NCBI RefSeq assembly: GCF_000014125.1
Contig: NC_008593.1
Location: forward strand, 434,001-498,000
Direction: 5' to 3'
DNA: 64,000 nucleotides
DNA from: Clostridium novyi NT
GTDB lineage: Bacteria; Bacillota; Clostridia; Clostridiales; Clostridiaceae
Shown: positions 36,517 through 46,949 of the stretch, piece after piece
Numbering within the stretch: the first letter of the stretch is position 1
How the letters are laid out: each line of letters opens with the position of its first letter
Notes under the pieces: model-generated
What the model saw: only the letters and a program-made list of their open reading frames with translations
Database searches by the model: none
What the model was told of the DNA's origin: nothing
Position numbers and translations under genes: made by a program

Positions 36517-37827
36517 TTAACCTATTCCATTGTAGATAATTCCAAGAATTAATACTAATGTAGCTGCTGCTATAAATATAGTAGACATTGGTTTAAACCA
36601 TTTGCCTAAAGGTTTTTTAGAACCTTTATTAATATCTTTTATGGCATTATCGAATCCATATACCCAAATAAAAGTTATAGATGCTATAATTGAGCCTATT
36701 GGTGCTAAATAAATAGTAACAAAATCAGCCCATTTACCGAATCTATCCATGCTTAAATCTAAAGGAAGTCCTATTAAAAATGCAATAACTGCAACAAGTA
36801 AAACTGCAAAAATTCTTTTAAACTTGAACTTACTTATAAGTGCTTCAGATGGAGCTTCAAGCATATTCATAGCAGAGGAAACTCCAGCAAATATTATACT
36901 TAAGAAAAATAGTATTCCAAATAAGTATCCTAAAGGCATAGAATTAAATATGTGTGGCATAGTGATAAATAATAATGATGGACCAGATGTTGGATCAAGT
37001 CCAAAAGAAAATACTGCTGGCATTATAATAAATGCAGCAAGTAATGCTGAAATAGTATCAAAAATAGCTACATTTAAAGCTGCAGAAGGTATATCTTCTT
37101 TATCTTTTAAGTAACTACCGTAAACAACCATACCTGCACCATTTAAAGAAACAGTAAAAAAGGCTTGACCTAAAGCCATAATCCAAGTCATAGGTTTTAA
37201 TAAAAATTCCCAATGAGGAACTAATAAATATTCAAGTCCAGCAATAGCACCTTTTAGTGTAACTGATCTTATAAGAAGAATAATAAATACTATGAAAAGT
37301 CCAGGCATTAGAATTTTGTTAGCTTTTTCGATTCCTTTAGTTATTCCTAGTAGAACAATAGCAACTGTAATTACAAGTGCTAATAAGTGCCAAGGAATAC
37401 TAGAAGAAGTACCTGCAAAGCTATCAAAATAGCTTCCTATATTTTCTTTATATATACGACCGTTTAGTGATAGGAAGAAATATTTAAATATCCATCCAAC
37501 AACCACAGAGTAGAAAATTAGTGTACAAGCTACCGCAAGAGTAGGTATTATACTTAAGATTTTACCAAAGGGTTTATTTTTTTCTTCAAAAGTATCTTGA
37601 ATTCCTTTCAAAGAACCACATCTTCTAGATCTTCCAAAACTAAATTCTATAATAAGCCCCGTAGTACCTAAAATAAAAACGCAAATAAAGTAGGGAATGA
37701 GAAACGCGGCACCCCCAAATTGACCTAATCTCCAGGGAAACATCCATATGTTACCTAGTCCTATAGCAGAACCTAAACACGCAAGAACAAAGCCAAGTTT
37801 CCCAGAGAAAGTTTCTCTAGTTTTCAT
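36517..37827 (-). CDS. Neurotransmitter:sodium symporter family transporter (LeuT/TnaT-like)
   Basis: 436 aa from ATG 37827, which has AAGGAGG upstream; the longer frame to 37878 lacks a site. Eleven or twelve membrane segments. GSAIGLGNIWMFPWRLGQFGGAAF is the family's first-helix sodium and substrate site. It imports an amino acid with sodium; tryptophan, tyrosine or leucine are known substrates of relatives. Monocistronic. Confidence 0.9.
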   Translation of the reverse strand: MKTRETFSGKLGFVLACLGSAIGLGNIWMFPWRLGQFGGAAFLIPYFICVFILGTTGLIIEFSFGRSRRCGSLKGIQDTFEEKNKPFGKILSIIPTLAVACTLIFYSVVVGWIFKYFFLSLNGRIYKENIGSYFDSFAGTSSSIPWHLLALVITVAIVLLGITKGIEKANKILMPGLFIVFIILLIRSVTLKGAIAGLEYLLVPHWEFLLKPMTWIMALGQAFFTVSLNGAGMVVYGSYLKDKEDIPSAALNVAIFDTISALLAAFIIMPAVFSFGLDPTSGPSLLFITMPHIFNSMPLGYLFGILFFLSIIFAGVSSAMNMLEAPSEALISKFKFKRIFAVLLVAVIAFLIGLPLDLSMDRFGKWADFVTIYLAPIGSIIASITFIWVYGFDNAIKDINKGSKKPLGKWFKPMSTIFIAAATLVLILGIIYNGIG

Positions 37828-38092
37828 TAAGTTAGCCTCCTTAAATATTTTTATATAATTATGAAATAATTTTATCAAAAAACATGTATTAATTAAAGAA
37901 GAATGTAATTAAATATACATTAATTATGTGTAGAAAATTAAAATAATATAAAGATATAAGGATTTTTTTTGTACTTTTTAAAGTAAATGTAACCTTTTGG
38001 AGTAAAAATATACTATAATGTTGTTTGGGAAATATTTTATTTATAAAATATTGAATACATATTAATAAATTGAGGAGGATAACAGAATACAA

Positions 38093-38857
38093 ATGTCAAA
38101 GCGAAGGGTAAGAATTAAGAGTCTTAAAAGGTTTTTAATAAATATAATATGTATCTTTATGATTTTTACTGGAATTTCCCTAGTTGCAACCCATAAAATA
38201 CCTAAAGAGGCAAATGTTTCAGCTAAAGTATCTAGTAAAAATGAAGTTAATGAAAAGTTACAAAATCAAATAGTTAATAGTGAAAAAAGTAATGATGCTG
38301 TAGCTGATAATAAACCTAAAGAAATTGAAGTGGAAAATAAGGTTTATTTTAAAGATTCCTTATTTTTAGGAGATTCTATAATAGAAGCAATGTCTTTTTT
38401 TGGTGATTTAGATGAAGAAAATGTAATGGGAATTATAGGTCTTACAATAAAAAAAGCTATTGTCAATGTTGATAAAATAAAGAATAGAAATCCTGATAAA
38501 TTATTTATTATGTTAGGACATAATGATTTAGAGAACAATATGGATATGAATATGAATAATTACACACAATTAATAGAGAAATTAAAAGAAAAAATGCCAA
38601 ATACAAAAATATATATTCAAGGAGTTCTTCCTGCTACTGAAAAAGCAGCTCTAAAACATAAATATCTATCACCAGATAACATAAAAAATTTCAATGATAA
38701 TTTAAAACAAGTTTGTGAAAAAGAAAATGTAAAATTTATTGATCTATCGCCTATGATCAAGGATTTGGATAAGAGGGTTTATGAACCAGATGGAATTCAT
38801 TTCAAAGAGCCTTTTTATAAAATATGGTTAGATTATTTAAAAATAAATTATAAATAA
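38093..38857 (+). CDS. SGNH/GDSL-family hydrolase, membrane-anchored
   Basis: 254 aa. One N-terminal membrane segment (residues 14-32), a linker rich in K, N and V, then an SGNH esterase domain: FLGDSI (nucleophile S95), MLGHNDL (block III) and PDGIHF (D233, H236). Such esterases often sit beside MBOAT acyltransferases and move or remove O-acetyl groups on envelope polymers. First gene of a three-gene cluster. RBS GAGGAGGA lies 13 bases from the start, which is long. Confidence 0.82.
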   Translation: MSKRRVRIKSLKRFLINIICIFMIFTGISLVATHKIPKEANVSAKVSSKNEVNEKLQNQIVNSEKSNDAVADNKPKEIEVENKVYFKDSLFLGDSIIEAMSFFGDLDEENVMGIIGLTIKKAIVNVDKIKNRNPDKLFIMLGHNDLENNMDMNMNNYTQLIEKLKEKMPNTKIYIQGVLPATEKAALKHKYLSPDNIKNFNDNLKQVCEKENVKFIDLSPMIKDLDKRVYEPDGIHFKEPFYKIWLDYLKINYK

Positions 38858-38870
38858 AGGAGAGATTAAT

Positions 38871-39359
38871 ATGAGTAATGTAAGAAAAAATTTTAAGAAA
38901 ACTTTATTAGTGTTATTTACACTTATCTTTTCATCTAGTGTTTTACTAGCATGTTCAAAGGAGACAAAAAAAGACGTGTCAATAAGTGAACTTGGACAAA
39001 AAATCTCTAAAAGTACAGATGTATCTAAAATGAAACAAGGAGATGATTCTAAACTTAAAAAGCTATACAAAATAGATCCTAGTGAAGTTGAAGAGTTTAT
39101 TCTTTATACAGCACCATCAAATATTAAAGCTGACGAAATAGCTGTAATAAAAGTTAAAGATTCAAGTAAAGTTAAAGAAGTAAAAGAAAAAGTAGAAAAA
39201 AGACTTAATAAACAAACGGCAAGCTTTAAAGATTATATTCCAGAAGAATATGCAGTATTAGAAAAACATGTTTTAAAAGAAAATGGAAATTATGTAATAC
39301 TAGTAGTATCAAAAGATGTTGATAAAATTGAAAAAGCTATTGATGAAAGTTTTAAATAG
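38871..39359 (+). CDS. DUF4358-type lipoprotein
   Basis: 162 aa. A signal peptide with lipobox LLAC gives Cys28 as lipid anchor. The rest (LYKIDPSEVEEFILYTAPSNIKADEIAVIKV...) fits DUF4358, a small alpha/beta domain common in Clostridia next to SGNH and MBOAT genes. Function unknown; the context suggests a surface accessory to polymer acylation. Confidence 0.72.
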   Translation: MSNVRKNFKKTLLVLFTLIFSSSVLLACSKETKKDVSISELGQKISKSTDVSKMKQGDDSKLKKLYKIDPSEVEEFILYTAPSNIKADEIAVIKVKDSSKVKEVKEKVEKRLNKQTASFKDYIPEEYAVLEKHVLKENGNYVILVVSKDVDKIEKAIDESFK

Positions 39360-39409
39360 TTTAAATAAAATGAATAAATATACATACAAATATATGGAGG
39401 GATATACAT

Positions 39410-40816
39410 TTGGTTTTTAGTAGTTTGACATTTATGTTTGTATTTCTACCTATAACACTTATATTGTATTATTTGTCACCAAAATCTTTTAGAAATTTAG
39501 TGATATTTTTAGCTAGTCTTGTATTTTATGCTTGGGGAGAACCTATTTATATATTAATCATGATATTTTCTACTGTATTTGATTATTGTAATGGACTTCT
39601 TATAGATAAGTTCAAAGACAATAAAAAAATTACAAGATGTGTGTTTTTAAATTCTATGATTGTTAATTTAGGTATATTAGGATTTTTTAAATATTATAAT
39701 TTTTTAATAGGCAACATAAACGATATTTTACATATAAATATAGCTACAACAAGTTTTCCATTACCTATAGGAATATCTTTTTATACTTTTCAAACAATGT
39801 CTTATGTAATTGATTTGTACTTTGAAAAAGTAGAGGTTCAAAAAAATATTATATCTTTTGGAACATATGTAACTATGTTTCCGCAGTTGGTAGCTGGACC
39901 TATAGTTAAGTATGGAGATATTGCAAAGCAATTAAATAAGAGAAAAGAGAGTTTAAACAAATTTGGAGATGGGGCACAACTATTTATAATTGGTCTTGGT
40001 AAGAAGGTTCTTTTAGCCAATAATGTAGGATTACTATGGAGAAGTATAAAAACAACTCCACTAGGTGAATTATCAATAGTATCTGCGTGGATTGGAATAA
40101 TTGGATTTACATTTCAAATTTATTTCGATTTTAGCGGATATTCTGATATGGCAATAGGACTTGGAAAAATGTTTGGTTTTGATCTTATTAAAAACTTTGA
40201 TTATCCATACATTTCAAGAAGTATTACAGAATTTTGGAGAAGATGGCACATGTCATTAGGATCTTGGTTTAGAGAATATGTATATATACCTTTAGGTGGA
40301 AATAAAAATGGGGCTTTGAAACAATATAGAAATTTATTTGTAGTTTGGTTCTTAACAGGACTATGGCATGGTGCTAGTTGGAACTTTGTTTTATGGGGAC
40401 TTTACTTTGGGGTTTTTGTAACATTAGAAAAAATATTTATTTTAAAATTGTTAAAAAAGAGTCCTAAATTTATATCACATATATATACTATGTTTTTAGT
40501 TATTATAGGATGGGTTTTATTCGAATTTGACGATATGAGTGCTTGTATTAGTTTTATGAAAGTATTATTTGGATTTGGAAAAAATGCAATTGTAAATACA
40601 CAAGCAATGTACTATATGTATACTAATTGGATATTATTTGTGATTTTAATCATTTGTTCGACACCATTACCTATGAAGGTTATATCATTTATAAAGAAAA
40701 AATTAAATACTATTAGTTCCGTAGCTTTACCTGTAGCATATTTAATTATAATGTTTATTTCTACAGCTTATCTTGTAAATGATACATATAATCCGTTTTT
40801 ATACTTTAAATTTTAA
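39410..40816 (+). CDS. MBOAT-family membrane O-acyltransferase (AlgI/DltB/PatA-like)
   Basis: 468 aa with about 11 membrane segments. It starts at TTG 39410, nine bases after GGAGG. The family core is present: FPQLVAGPIVKY, SGYSDMAIGLGKMFGF, SITEFWRRWHMSLGSWFREYVYIPLGG and the catalytic His in LTGLWHGASWNFVLWG. It moves acyl groups across the membrane to a surface polymer. With the SGNH and DUF4358 genes it makes an O-acylation unit. The polymer is unknown. Confidence 0.88.
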   Translation: MVFSSLTFMFVFLPITLILYYLSPKSFRNLVIFLASLVFYAWGEPIYILIMIFSTVFDYCNGLLIDKFKDNKKITRCVFLNSMIVNLGILGFFKYYNFLIGNINDILHINIATTSFPLPIGISFYTFQTMSYVIDLYFEKVEVQKNIISFGTYVTMFPQLVAGPIVKYGDIAKQLNKRKESLNKFGDGAQLFIIGLGKKVLLANNVGLLWRSIKTTPLGELSIVSAWIGIIGFTFQIYFDFSGYSDMAIGLGKMFGFDLIKNFDYPYISRSITEFWRRWHMSLGSWFREYVYIPLGGNKNGALKQYRNLFVVWFLTGLWHGASWNFVLWGLYFGVFVTLEKIFILKLLKKSPKFISHIYTMFLVIIGWVLFEFDDMSACISFMKVLFGFGKNAIVNTQAMYYMYTNWILFVILIICSTPLPMKVISFIKKKLNTISSVALPVAYLIIMFISTAYLVNDTYNPFLYFKF

Positions 40817-40822
40817 ATTTTA

Positions 40823-40856
40823 AAAATATGCCCTTAAAATTTTAAGGGCATATTTT
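40823..40856 (+). terminator. Bidirectional terminator, MBOAT / gerQ
   Basis: A perfect 17-bp palindrome (AAAATATGCCCTTAAAA) with A/T tails on both sides, between convergent genes. Confidence 0.8.
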
Positions 40857-40860
40857 AATA

Positions 40861-41316
40861 TTATTTATCTGTATTTTCAGAACGTGTTTGGTTTGCTCCA
40901 CCGAAAACTTCTACAAATTTTATAGAATAAAGGTCACAAACTTGTAAATTATTTGATCCAGCAGGATTTAGTATAATATAATCTATACCAACAGAGACTA
41001 ATCTACCTGCACGGTCGGTAAGCATACCTGTTCCTATTAGAAAATCAACTCTTACATTTTTACCAATTTGACTTCTTAAGTATCCTTGTAGATAGTTTGG
41101 GTTTTCTTGTACTGGAACATTAGTATTACCAGCTGCGTTAGTTGATGCAGTTGGAACTGGACTTGGTGGATATTCTAAAGGGTTTGAAGCTTGTTTATTA
41201 CAAGGCATCCCAGGAGTTACGGGCATCATAGGTTGAGCATATGTTCCCATTTGTTGCATCATAGGATTTTGAACCTCAGGCATTTGTCTATAATCGAAAT
41301 CTAACCAATTTTCCAT
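40861..41316 (-). CDS. gerQ: Spore coat protein GerQ
   Basis: 151 aa. The N-terminal 85 residues are Met/Pro/Gln-rich low-complexity sequence. The conserved C-terminal domain NYLQGYLRSQIGKNVRVDFLIG, ..TDRAGRLVSVGIDYIIL and CDLYSIKFVEVF is that of GerQ. In Bacillus it anchors CwlJ in the spore coat. Here it directly follows cwlJ, the same gene order. RBS AGGAGG. Confidence 0.9.
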   Translation of the reverse strand: MENWLDFDYRQMPEVQNPMMQQMGTYAQPMMPVTPGMPCNKQASNPLEYPPSPVPTASTNAAGNTNVPVQENPNYLQGYLRSQIGKNVRVDFLIGTGMLTDRAGRLVSVGIDYIILNPAGSNNLQVCDLYSIKFVEVFGGANQTRSENTDK

Positions 41317-41370
41317 AAAAAAATCCTCCTAAAAATAATTAATATATATTTATAAATTTTTAATTATAGT

Positions 41371-41823
41371 CTAAGTTTCAGCATAAAGTTCCGTTGGATT
41401 ATAAAAACAGTGTTGTACTACTCTAATTTGAAATGATCCTGTACCATTGTAAGGAAAGTTATATGGACAACTAGGTGCGAATGGATTAAAATACCATAAG
41501 GAATAACCTATGTTATATAGTCTATTTCCAGCAAGTGCCCAATCAGCTATGTCATAGTGAATTTGTTCTGGAGGGTTAGACCAAATTGTTTGTGGGTTAG
41601 GCTGTCCCCCAAGTACTGAACGAACACAGTCAAATTGTCCCTCTTGATAAATTACTTTTCTTATATCACCTTGACAGATTCTATTGTATTCACCATAAGG
41701 TACTCTAACTCTGTTCATTATTACAGTGGCTACAGCTTTCATACCATCTTCACCTTCGCCACCAGCTTCACATTTTATAATTCTAGCTAAAAGTTCTCTA
41801 TCAGAATAAGCCAAAAATTTCAC
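41371..41823 (-). CDS. cwlJ: Cortex-lytic cell wall hydrolase CwlJ
   Basis: 150 aa, hydrolase_2 (SleB) family without a signal peptide, as in Bacillus CwlJ. E19 in IIKCEAGGEGEDGMKAVATVIMNRV is the likely catalytic acid; QFDCV and WYFNP follow. It degrades spore cortex during germination and depends on GerQ for placement. It is the first gene of a cwlJ-gerQ pair, expected to be made in the mother cell during sporulation. Confidence 0.92.
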   Translation of the reverse strand: MKFLAYSDRELLARIIKCEAGGEGEDGMKAVATVIMNRVRVPYGEYNRICQGDIRKVIYQEGQFDCVRSVLGGQPNPQTIWSNPPEQIHYDIADWALAGNRLYNIGYSLWYFNPFAPSCPYNFPYNGTGSFQIRVVQHCFYNPTELYAET

Positions 41824-41990
41824 CTCACGAATTTTGCTTATAATATAATGTATTCAATGAATACAAAAAGGTACTTAGTTTTTTTATAAAAATTAATTTA
41901 GATTTTAAAACAGAGTATTAAATAATAAAATAATTCTAGTAAATTTTAATATTTATGATAAAATTATTAATGTAAAAGGAGATGTTATTT

Positions 41991-42524
41991 ATGAATTCAA
42001 AAAAGATTTTTAATGAATGGGTAATGCCTATAGGTTTTGCTGTAATTCTTGTATTATTAATACATAAATTTTTATTTTTTCAAGTATCAGTTCCTACGAG
42101 ATCAATGTATCCTACAATAAAGACAGGGGATAGAATAATTGTTTCGAGAGTATACAAAAAAGAAAAGTTACAAAGAGGCGATATAGTTGTATTTTACTCA
42201 AAAGAATTAGATAAAACACTTATAAAAAGATTAGTTGGATTACCAGGGGATAATATTATTGTAGATATAGATGGAAGAGTACATATAAATGGACAAGAAA
42301 TTGATGAACAATATGTAGTTTATAATGGAGGAAAAACAGGAGAGTATAAGGTTCCAAAGGGATGTTACTTTTTCTTAGGTGACAATAGAGCTAATTCTTG
42401 GGATGCTAGATATTGGAATCAAACTTATATTCCAGAAGAAGATATAAAAGGGAAAGCTCAATTTATAGTATTCCCATTTAGTAGAGCTGGTAAGTTTAAA
42501 ATAGGAGAATCAGTCGAAAAATAA
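41991..42524 (+). CDS. lepB: Signal peptidase I
   Basis: 177 aa from ATG 41991, which has AAAGGAG upstream. One membrane segment (about 12-30), then the catalytic Ser38 in PTRSMYPTIK, Lys79 in KTLIKRLVGLPGD, and GDNRANSWDAR. It cuts signal peptides from exported proteins on the outer face of the membrane. Size and one-anchor form match Gram-positive SipS types. Confidence 0.93.
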   Translation: MNSKKIFNEWVMPIGFAVILVLLIHKFLFFQVSVPTRSMYPTIKTGDRIIVSRVYKKEKLQRGDIVVFYSKELDKTLIKRLVGLPGDNIIVDIDGRVHINGQEIDEQYVVYNGGKTGEYKVPKGCYFFLGDNRANSWDARYWNQTYIPEEDIKGKAQFIVFPFSRAGKFKIGESVEK

Positions 42525-42532
42525 TATATTGA

Positions 42533-42568
42533 ATAAAGGTATCAGATTTTACTGGTACCTTTATTTTT
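42533..42568 (+). terminator. Terminator of the signal peptidase gene
   Basis: ATAAAGGTATCAG / CTGGTACCTTTAT (one wobble pair) plus T-run. Confidence 0.8.
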
Positions 42569-42580
42569 GCTGTAAAAAAT

Positions 42581-42631
42581 GTCATACATGGAGGTGGGAG
42601 GGAAATACTAGATTTCTGTTCCATGTATGAC
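42581..42631 (+). other. Hairpin with a GGA-rich loop in the lepB-ftsH gap
   Basis: GTCATACATGGA (42581-42592) and TCCATGTATGAC (42620-42631) form a perfect 12-bp stem around a 27-base loop that begins GGTGGGAGGGAAA. There is no T-run. It could be a small RNA element or a protein-binding leader structure. The rest of the 42525-42953 gap has no gene that I trust; the A/T-rich frame at 42634-42843 has no ribosome binding site. Confidence 0.35.
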
Positions 42632-42953
42632 TTGTGGTTTATATATTAATAATATTAAAAAGTTATTTAATATATCGGATTATAAACTATTGCTTATTAA
42701 AAATTTTATTCTTACTTTATATTGTATTATTAGTTTATTTTAATGTCAATAAAAGTATTAGCATATTTTTAATTAATAAGAAAAATATTTATTTAAAAGA
42801 AAAATATTTATGTATTAGAAAAAATGTTTATAAAATGTTATAAAATACCACATAATATAAAACCTTGTAGGGTATAATTATTAAATGTATAATAATCAAT
42901 AAAGGTTTATTTTAAAGTAACATTAAGTATTAAATATAATTAGGAGGCAGAGG

Positions 42954-44789
42954 ATGTTTAGCAATAAGAAATTTAAATACTTAGCGTATTATGTTATGGG
43001 TGTTATGGTATTGCTTCTTGTATTAAATTCGGTGCTTAGAAGTTCTAAAACAGAACATATAAAGTATAGTACTTTTGAAAAAATGATAGAGCAAAAAACT
43101 ATTCAAGAAGTTCAATTTACTCATGATCAAATAATAATTATTCCTAAGGAACAAAAAGATGTAAAATCTAAAGTGAAATATACAACCAATATTGAAAAAT
43201 TAAACATGACACCACTTATAGATAAATTGAAAAAAGCAGGAGTAGAATTTGATGGACCTATAAGTAATAATGATCCAATTAAGAAGTTTTTTATTGAGTG
43301 GATATTACCTATTTTAATTTTTATGATTATAGGTAGGATTATATTTGGTTCTATGGAAAAAAGAATGGGCAGTGGAGTTATGTCTTTTGGAAAAAATAAC
43401 GCAAAAATTTATGCTGAAAATGAAACGGGAAAAACTTTTAATGATGTAGCTGGACAAGATGAAGCTAAGGAATCTTTAATTGAAATCGTTGATTTTCTTC
43501 ATAATCCAGATAAATATGTTGCAATTGGGGCAAAATTACCTAAAGGAGCCTTGTTAGTTGGCCCTCCAGGAACAGGTAAAACTCTTCTTGCAAAAGCTGT
43601 TGCAGGAGAAGCTAAAGTTCCGTTTTTTTCTCTTTCAGGTTCTAGTTTTGTAGAGATGTTTGTTGGAATGGGAGCTTCAAGAGTTAGAGATTTATTTGAG
43701 CAAGCGAAACAGAAAGCACCATGTATAATCTTTATAGATGAAATAGATGCAATTGGAAAGAGCAGAGATGGAAACGTTGGCGGAGGAAATGATGAAAGAG
43801 AACAAACTTTAAATCAACTTCTAGCAGAGATGGATGGATTTGATGGTTCAAAGGGAGTTGTTATTTTAGCAGCTACAAATAGACCAGAAGTATTAGATAA
43901 AGCTCTTTTAAGACCAGGTAGATTTGATAGACGAGTAATTGTTGACATTCCAGATTTAAAGGGAAGAGAAGCTATACTTAAAGTCCATGCAAAGGATGTA
44001 AAAATGTCTGAAGATGTTAATCTTGATGAAATAGCTAAATCTACTCCAGGAGCTGTTGGAGCAGACCTTGCTAATATGGTAAATGAAGCTGCACTTTTAG
44101 CAGTAAAAAAAGATAGAAAAAGTGTTATTCAAGAAGATCTTGAAGAAGCAATTGATATAATAATTGCAGGTAAAGAAAAGAAAGATAGGATTATGTCTGA
44201 CTCAGAAAAAAGAAGAGTTGCATTCCATGAAGTGGGTCATGCATTAGTTGCGGCATTACTTAAAAATACAGATCCTGTTCACAAAATAACTATAATACCT
44301 AGAACTACTGGTGCATTAGGGTATACAATGCAACTCCCAGAGGCAGAGAAGTATTTGGTTAGTAAGGAAGAGATGCTTGATCAAATATCTGTAATGCTTG
44401 GAGGAAGATCAGCTGAAGAAGTTGAATTTAATTCAATATCAACAGGAGCATCAAATGATATTGAAAAAGCAACTCAAACTGCTAGAAATATGGTAACTAT
44501 ATATGGTATGACAGAAAAATTTGACATGATGGCATTAGAATCAATGTCTAACACATACTTAGATGGAACACCAGTTGAAAATTGTAGTCCTCAAACACAA
44601 GCCCTTGCAGATGAGGAAACTTTAACTATAATAAAAAAAGCACACAAAAAGGCTATAGATATATTAAATGAAAATAAAGAATTACTAACTGTTATATCTG
44701 AAAAACTTATAGAAAAAGAAACTTTAATGGGTGAAGAGTTTATGGATATAATAAATAGTTATAAGAAGGATGATACTATTGAAGAATAA
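42954..44789 (+). CDS. ftsH: ATP-dependent zinc metalloprotease FtsH
   Basis: 611 aa, normal length. Membrane segments at about 10-28 and 113-131 flank a small outside domain. AAA module: Walker A GPPGTGKT (203-210), pore [14 protein letters not shown], Walker [12 protein letters not shown], and [21 protein letters not shown]. Zinc site H425-EVGH-429. It degrades misfolded membrane proteins and short-lived regulators. RBS TAGGAGG. The 3' end overlaps helD. Confidence 0.95.
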   Translation: MFSNKKFKYLAYYVMGVMVLLLVLNSVLRSSKTEHIKYSTFEKMIEQKTIQEVQFTHDQIIIIPKEQKDVKSKVKYTTNIEKLNMTPLIDKLKKAGVEFDGPISNNDPIKKFFIEWILPILIFMIIGRIIFGSMEKRMGSGVMSFGKNNAKIYAENETGKTFNDVAGQDEAKESLIEIVDFLHNPDKYVAIGAKLPKGALLVGPPGTGKTLLAKAVAGEAKVPFFSLSGSSFVEMFVGMGASRVRDLFEQAKQKAPCIIFIDEIDAIGKSRDGNVGGGNDEREQTLNQLLAEMDGFDGSKGVVILAATNRPEVLDKALLRPGRFDRRVIVDIPDLKGREAILKVHAKDVKMSEDVNLDEIAKSTPGAVGADLANMVNEAALLAVKKDRKSVIQEDLEEAIDIIIAGKEKKDRIMSDSEKRRVAFHEVGHALVAALLKNTDPVHKITIIPRTTGALGYTMQLPEAEKYLVSKEEMLDQISVMLGGRSAEEVEFNSISTGASNDIEKATQTARNMVTIYGMTEKFDMMALESMSNTYLDGTPVENCSPQTQALADEETLTIIKKAHKKAIDILNENKELLTVISEKLIEKETLMGEEFMDIINSYKKDDTIEE

Positions 44790-46899
44790 TGAACTAGAAA
44801 AGGAAATTCAACAAGAATTAGACTTTGAACTTGAAAGTCAAAGAGTTAAAGAAACTGTTAGTACAATAAAAAAAGAAATATTAAATTATATAGATAAAAG
44901 AAAAGAATTATCTGAGCATTTAGTTGATGCTAGAAAACAAGCTGTTGAAGAGTATAAAGATGATGAAGATAAATTAATAGAGTTCTTTGACCATGAAAGA
45001 TTTGTGGCAGAAGAAAGCTTTAAAGCTATAGATAGACGTTTTAAGGAACTTACAATTCTTCAGCCATCACCTTATTTTGGAAAAGTAAATTTTAAAGAAA
45101 AAGAATTTGATGACAATGAAGATATTTATATAGGCAGATTTGGAGTTACAGATGAAGCGGCTTACGAACCTATAGTTGTTGATTGGAGAGCACCTGTTGC
45201 ATCTTTATTTTATGCAGGAAAGCTTGGAGATGCAACTTACAAGGCTCCTATGGGAGATGTAGATGTAGATATATTAGGTAAAAGACAATTTATAATAAAA
45301 AAAGAAAATCTTCTTGGAATGTTTGATTCAGAGTTAGATGTCAAAGATGAAATACTTCAAATGGTTTTAAGTAAGAAAGCTGGAGAAAAGCTTAAAGATA
45401 TAATAATGACTATTCAACAGGAACAAGATAGCATTATAAGACAACCAAGGGAAAAAACTTTAGTAGTTGATGGAACTGCTGGAAGTGGAAAGACAACTAT
45501 AGCATTACATAGGGTTGCATATCTTTTATACAATTATCGTAAAATACTTCAAGACAAAGTTCTAATACTAGGACCTAATGATATATTTATGGAGTATATC
45601 TCAACTGTTCTTCCTAGTTTAGGGGAAATAGGGGTAAGACAACAAACATTCAGGGAATTTGCCCAAGAGATATTAGAACTAAAGGATGTAATGAGTTTTA
45701 AAGAATATATGGAGAAGGTAGTAAATAAGGATGAAGAGTTTGTAAAAAATATATTATTTAAAACTTCAGAGCAATTTGTAAATGAATTAGATAAGTTTGT
45801 TCAAGTATTAAACAATGAGTATTTTATAATTGAAGATTTATATTTTGATAATGAAGTTATAGTTCCAAAGGATGCAATAGAAGAATTATTTGATTATTAT
45901 AAATCAATGCCTCTTTTTAGAAGAAGTGCGAAAATAAGAAGAATATTGTTTTCAAAAATCAAAGATGTAAGAGATGCTAAAGTAAGAGATATAGAAGCTT
46001 GGTATAAAAAATCCTTAGAGTTCATTCAAGGTGATGATAAAAGTATAGAAGAAGGAGATTTAGATTATAAAAGAAAGCTTAAAATAAGAGAAGTTATAAA
46101 AAGCGTAATAATAGCTAAGAAATCTCTAGGCTGGTTAGATAATGAAAGTCCTTCTGAACTTTATAACGAATTAAATGGAGACAAAGAATTAACAGTAGAT
46201 GATTTAGCTCCAATTCTATATTTAAAAATAAAATTAGAAGGATTGAAGTTAGAGGATGATATAAAGCATGTTGTAATTGATGAAGCTCAAGATTATAGTT
46301 TAATTCAATTTAATGTAATTAAAGAGTTAACAAACTGCAATGGATACACTATAGTTGGAGATAGAAATCAAAGACTTATTCCAGTTATTGATGAAGTTCC
46401 TATGACTAAATTAAAGGAAATCTTTGATAATGTTGAAGAGTTTAAATTAAATAAAAGCTATAGATCCACTGAACAAATTATGAAGTATGCTAATAAATAC
46501 TTAAGTGAAGATAAAATAGTTCCTATTGTAAGACAAGGAAAAGAAGTTGTAGAAAAAGATTTTACAAGCAATGATGAATTAGTAGAAGAAGTAGATAAAA
46601 CTTTACATGCCCTTAGAAAAGAAGGCTTTGAAAGTATTGCTGTAATTTGTAAGGATATAGAAAAAGCAAGAGAAGTTCATTCGATATTAAAACAAAAGGT
46701 AAATTTAAAAGTTTTAGATAGTGAAGATATGATATTTAATAAAGGAGAAATTATTATACCATCATACTTTGCTAAAGGATTAGAGTTTGATGCTGTAATA
46801 GTTATAAATCATTATGATATAGATTTAGAAGAAGATAAAATGATGTATGTTATGGCAACAAGAGCATTACATGAATTGTATGTATATAATATAAAATAA
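44779..46899 (+). CDS. helD: RNA polymerase recycling helicase HelD
   Basis: About 706 aa. TTG 44779 is the likely start because AAGAAGGA lies nine bases before it; the ATG at 44770 abuts that site. The N-terminus is a long coiled coil ([21 protein letters not shown]...), the arm that enters the RNA polymerase channel. It is followed by [26 protein letters not shown], Walker [10 protein letters not shown] (232-240), [14 protein letters not shown] and a C-terminal GLEFDAVIV. UvrD-like superfamily 1. It frees stalled RNA polymerase. It overlaps ftsH by 11 bases. Confidence 0.88.
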   Translation: MKNNELEKEIQQELDFELESQRVKETVSTIKKEILNYIDKRKELSEHLVDARKQAVEEYKDDEDKLIEFFDHERFVAEESFKAIDRRFKELTILQPSPYFGKVNFKEKEFDDNEDIYIGRFGVTDEAAYEPIVVDWRAPVASLFYAGKLGDATYKAPMGDVDVDILGKRQFIIKKENLLGMFDSELDVKDEILQMVLSKKAGEKLKDIIMTIQQEQDSIIRQPREKTLVVDGTAGSGKTTIALHRVAYLLYNYRKILQDKVLILGPNDIFMEYISTVLPSLGEIGVRQQTFREFAQEILELKDVMSFKEYMEKVVNKDEEFVKNILFKTSEQFVNELDKFVQVLNNEYFIIEDLYFDNEVIVPKDAIEELFDYYKSMPLFRRSAKIRRILFSKIKDVRDAKVRDIEAWYKKSLEFIQGDDKSIEEGDLDYKRKLKIREVIKSVIIAKKSLGWLDNESPSELYNELNGDKELTVDDLAPILYLKIKLEGLKLEDDIKHVVIDEAQDYSLIQFNVIKELTNCNGYTIVGDRNQRLIPVIDEVPMTKLKEIFDNVEEFKLNKSYRSTEQIMKYANKYLSEDKIVPIVRQGKEVVEKDFTSNDELVEEVDKTLHALRKEGFESIAVICKDIEKAREVHSILKQKVNLKVLDSEDMIFNKGEIIIPSYFAKGLEFDAVIVINHYDIDLEEDKMMYVMATRALHELYVYNIK

Positions 46900-46904
46900 A
46901 AGTA

Positions 46905-46938
46905 TTGACTAATATAAAATAAAGAGTTAATATATAAT
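46905..46938 (+). promoter_or_regulatory. Promoter of the trpB leader
   Basis: TTGACT (46905-46910). With 17-base spacing TAATAT follows at 46928; a better TATAAT lies at 46933 with 22-base spacing. Confidence 0.5.
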
Positions 46939-46949
46939 AAATTTTGTTA

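Noticed and set aside
37889..38092. 67-codon minus-strand frame in the gap before the SGNH gene
   Set aside because: No ribosome site and low-complexity A/T-rich sequence; the gap is more likely promoter and leader for the plus-strand cluster. I see no other feature there.
42634..42843. 69-codon hydrophobic frame on the plus strand
   Set aside because: GTG start without a ribosome site, extreme A/T and I/L/Y/K composition typical of non-coding DNA in this genome.
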